Assembly: GCF_947623445.1 (NCBI RefSeq)
Contig: NC_135244.1
Location: forward strand, 19,096,860 to 19,160,859
Source of the DNA: Clavelina lepadiformis
Taxonomy: Eukaryota > Chordata > Ascidiacea > Aplousobranchia > Clavelinidae
Direction: 5' to 3'
Length of the DNA stretch: 64,000 nucleotides
The translations under genes and the position numbers were made by a program. Positions 62,401 to 64,000 of this stretch are shown in pieces; the first letter of the stretch is position 1, and every line of letters starts with the position of its first letter. The notes under the pieces are model-generated. The model saw only the letters and a program-made list of their open reading frames with translations, was not told the DNA's origin and did no database searches.

Positions 62401-64000
62401 AAGCATGCATGCATGGCTGAATACCGGCGATAAACGCTTGCCTTTACGGGCGATGATTTACATAGTAAAGTACCCGTAATTGTAAAACGTCACGCTTCCT
62501 GCTTGCAAGACTATTTATTCACTCGTATATCTCCTCCCCCCCGCGCCCGCAATCACTTTTTACAGACTGCGTGCTCCCGTACTTTTTAATTTAGTTAAAT
62601 TGGTGAGTAAAACACAAATTTTTTTCGAGTGGTTTAAAGTTTGTTATTGTAAGTCTGTATAGTGTTTACAGTGCATATACGTAATACGTGACGTGTCTTG
62701 ATTTTTTGACACTGAGTAACACCACGCATGTACCGGTGGCAGCGTGAGCTGTTAGTGCTGTTGCTGGTGCTCAACGTTGGCTTAAGAAAGGTGACATCGA
62801 TTTTTTGAAATACTTCTCGCCTGGAATGATCAGTCGTTTAGCGGTTAAGACTAGCTTTTAGTCGTTTCAGAATGTATTGCTTGTTAGTGCACTAGTGTAC
62901 ACTGTTATAAATATTTGGAAATTACTTTTTTGAATATTCTCTGCTGCTTATAAAGAATGTTCAAAGGGTGTTGCTTTGCTTGTTGTTAACAAAATATAGA
63001 TAACCATGGAGCAAAGCACTTCCGCCTTTTAATAATAAATACGTATTGATTTGTTTTCAAAACGCTCAGATTAATATCGAATTTTTAAAGCACGGTTGGG
63101 ATATAAGCTCGATTTTTATGAACGTTAATTTCATTGTTCAGTCAATATTTAGTTTCTTTACATCTAGTTATTGATGTAAATCCCTTCAAATATTTCTTGG
63201 AATTATTCCGCCATTGATCTGATACGCAATCTGTGATCATAATTTTTGAAAATTACTCGCAATTTGTGATTGTTTGTTGCTTCCCAACTATAAGAATATG
63301 AAATATTTTACTACGGGACGGAATCACGTTTTGAATAGAGAGATAAAATGAATCCAAGCATTAACTTTATTGTGTAGACGTAGTTATTTGTGTAAAAACT
63401 TAAAAATTTTAGTTTCTAACTCGTTTTTTTCAAAATGTTTTGTAGAAACTCTGTCCCAGTTCAAAGCAGCAAGTGGTTCGCGCCCCTACTGATGACGAAA
63501 TCATACGGATACTAATACGTGATAATGTCGTAAACGGTTCGGCTGATGACGTCAAAGGTAGCAATGAGGTGTCGAAGGACGAAGTTGTTCTCAAGATTGA
63601 GAAGAAAGTCTTTGAAATCGAGCACTCATTGTTACACCACAATTCCAATTATGAGCATGTAATGACGTAATAGTTGACCTTTTACTTTTCGATTAAGTCG
63701 GCAAATTTAGTAGCTTCAGTCGGTCACGGCGGCCTTACTAACAACGTAGACCAAGAATAAATGGTAATATCAACAACTGAAAATTGACTTAACGTCATTT
63801 TTTTTAAACTCAGCTTCGTTCTTTCGACCTTGAACCGAAGGATTGGAAAGTTCAACTCAAGGAGTTTGACATCAACTTCCCGCCGACGTAAGATGAGTCT
63901 CTCCATCCGTAGATCTTTTTCTTTTTTATCTTCTTTGACGTTTTCGCTCGTTTACAGTTACCCTTTCTCGGAGGATACGAGTAAGTCGGATGTTTACATG
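59485..64000 (+). CDS. INPP5A: Inositol polyphosphate-5-phosphatase A, 5' part
   Basis: Type I 5-phosphatase that removes the 5-phosphate from Ins(1,4,5)P3 and Ins(1,3,4,5)P4, ending calcium signals; usually membrane-attached through a C-terminal CAAX lipid. Exons: 59485-59565, 59664-59705, 59908-60008, 61075-61162, 61248-61311, 61392-61495, 61797-61849, 61942-62061, 62214-62301, 63446-63658, 63814-63887 and 63958 to the window edge. All phases chain, giving 357 residues of about 410. Matches along the length: LIVTANVGTLFED (human LLVTANVGSLFDD), IALHCQEIGGKDY, ALGNFYFIHKSLEN, KWSRKGYSRARW, FVNIHLFHDDSNLV, and the catalytic motif GDFNFRLD (234-241). FDINFPPTYPFSED is followed by the cut. The second catalytic motif (CPAWCDRIL) and the CAAX box lie beyond the window. 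The MASN start is used because it aligns with the family's N terminus. Confidence 0.95.
60234..60555. mobile_element. hAT-type MITE in INPP5A intron 3 (322 bp)
   Basis: The left end is CAGGGATGGGCAAACTGCGGC and the right end GTTTGCCCACCCCTG, so the inverted repeats match over 15 bases with one difference. Perfect 8-bp target duplications GTCTATAC flank it (60226-60233 and 60556-60563). CAGGGGTGGGCAAACTGCGGCTC is a widespread hAT terminus. No transposase is coded. Confidence 0.92.
60758..60980. mobile_element. Second hAT-type MITE in INPP5A intron 3 (223 bp)
   Basis: The ends are CAATGTTCCCTCTAA and TTAGAGGGAACATTG, perfect inverted repeats over 15 bases. Flanking 8-bp duplications are CCAGTGGT (60750-60757) and CCAGTGAT (60981-60988), with one difference. 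The interior is rich in TGCGCA words. It belongs to a different family from the 60.2-kb element and may be somewhat older. Confidence 0.88.

Overview
The window looks like a gene-sparse but compact stretch of a chordate genome, most likely an ascidian tunicate of the Ciona/Phallusia kind. The base composition is AT-rich, most introns are 80-700 bp with GT-AG ends, protein families are deuterostome (M1AP, Barx, Nkx6, INPP5A, a TTC41-like NACHT/TPR protein, IL-17-like cytokines), and short non-autonomous DNA transposons are scattered throughout. The species assignment is an inference. No bacterial-style operon, CRISPR array or viral element was seen.

Layout. 1-6 kb: a hAT-type MITE with its target duplication, an intron-containing tRNA-Tyr on the minus strand, then intergenic DNA. 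6.1-8.0 kb: the homeobox gene Barx (+, three coding exons). 8-16.9 kb: mostly intergenic, with one weak small-gene candidate, another hAT MITE (14.3 kb) and a 16-bp minisatellite (14.94-15.31 kb). 16.9-28.2 kb: a 27-exon gene (+) for a 1,646-residue DUF4062-NACHT-TPR protein, closest in layout to TTC41. All exon phases chain without a break. 28.7-30.4 kb: a convergent, intronless M1AP gene (-). 30.4-35.5 kb: intergenic DNA upstream of Nkx6. 35.6-40.0 kb: the homeobox gene Nkx6 (+, three coding exons). 42.5-53.3 kb: a tandem cluster of small secreted IL-17-like cystine-knot proteins, with three intact three-exon genes and three decayed copies. 53.3-59.4 kb: intergenic, with a tRNA-derived SINE and a second, inverted copy of the first MITE. 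59.5 kb to the right edge: INPP5A (type I inositol polyphosphate 5-phosphatase, +), first twelve coding exons, running off the window. Two hAT MITEs sit in its third intron.

How the parts relate. Barx and Nkx6 are developmental repressor-type homeodomain proteins, each with an eh1-like motif. Nkx6 lies about 20 kb from INPP5A, the same pairing as NKX6-2/INPP5A in human 10q26.3, so this may be an ancient linkage. The IL-17-like cluster between them is the fast-evolving part. Promoter-plus-exon-1 blocks were duplicated, and about half of the copies have decayed. The STAND-type (DUF4062-NACHT-TPR) protein belongs to a class often used as signal-sensing switches, but nothing here shows its ligand.

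Exon boundaries for the spliced genes were worked out by eye from splice sites, reading-frame phase and family similarity. They were not confirmed by transcripts.
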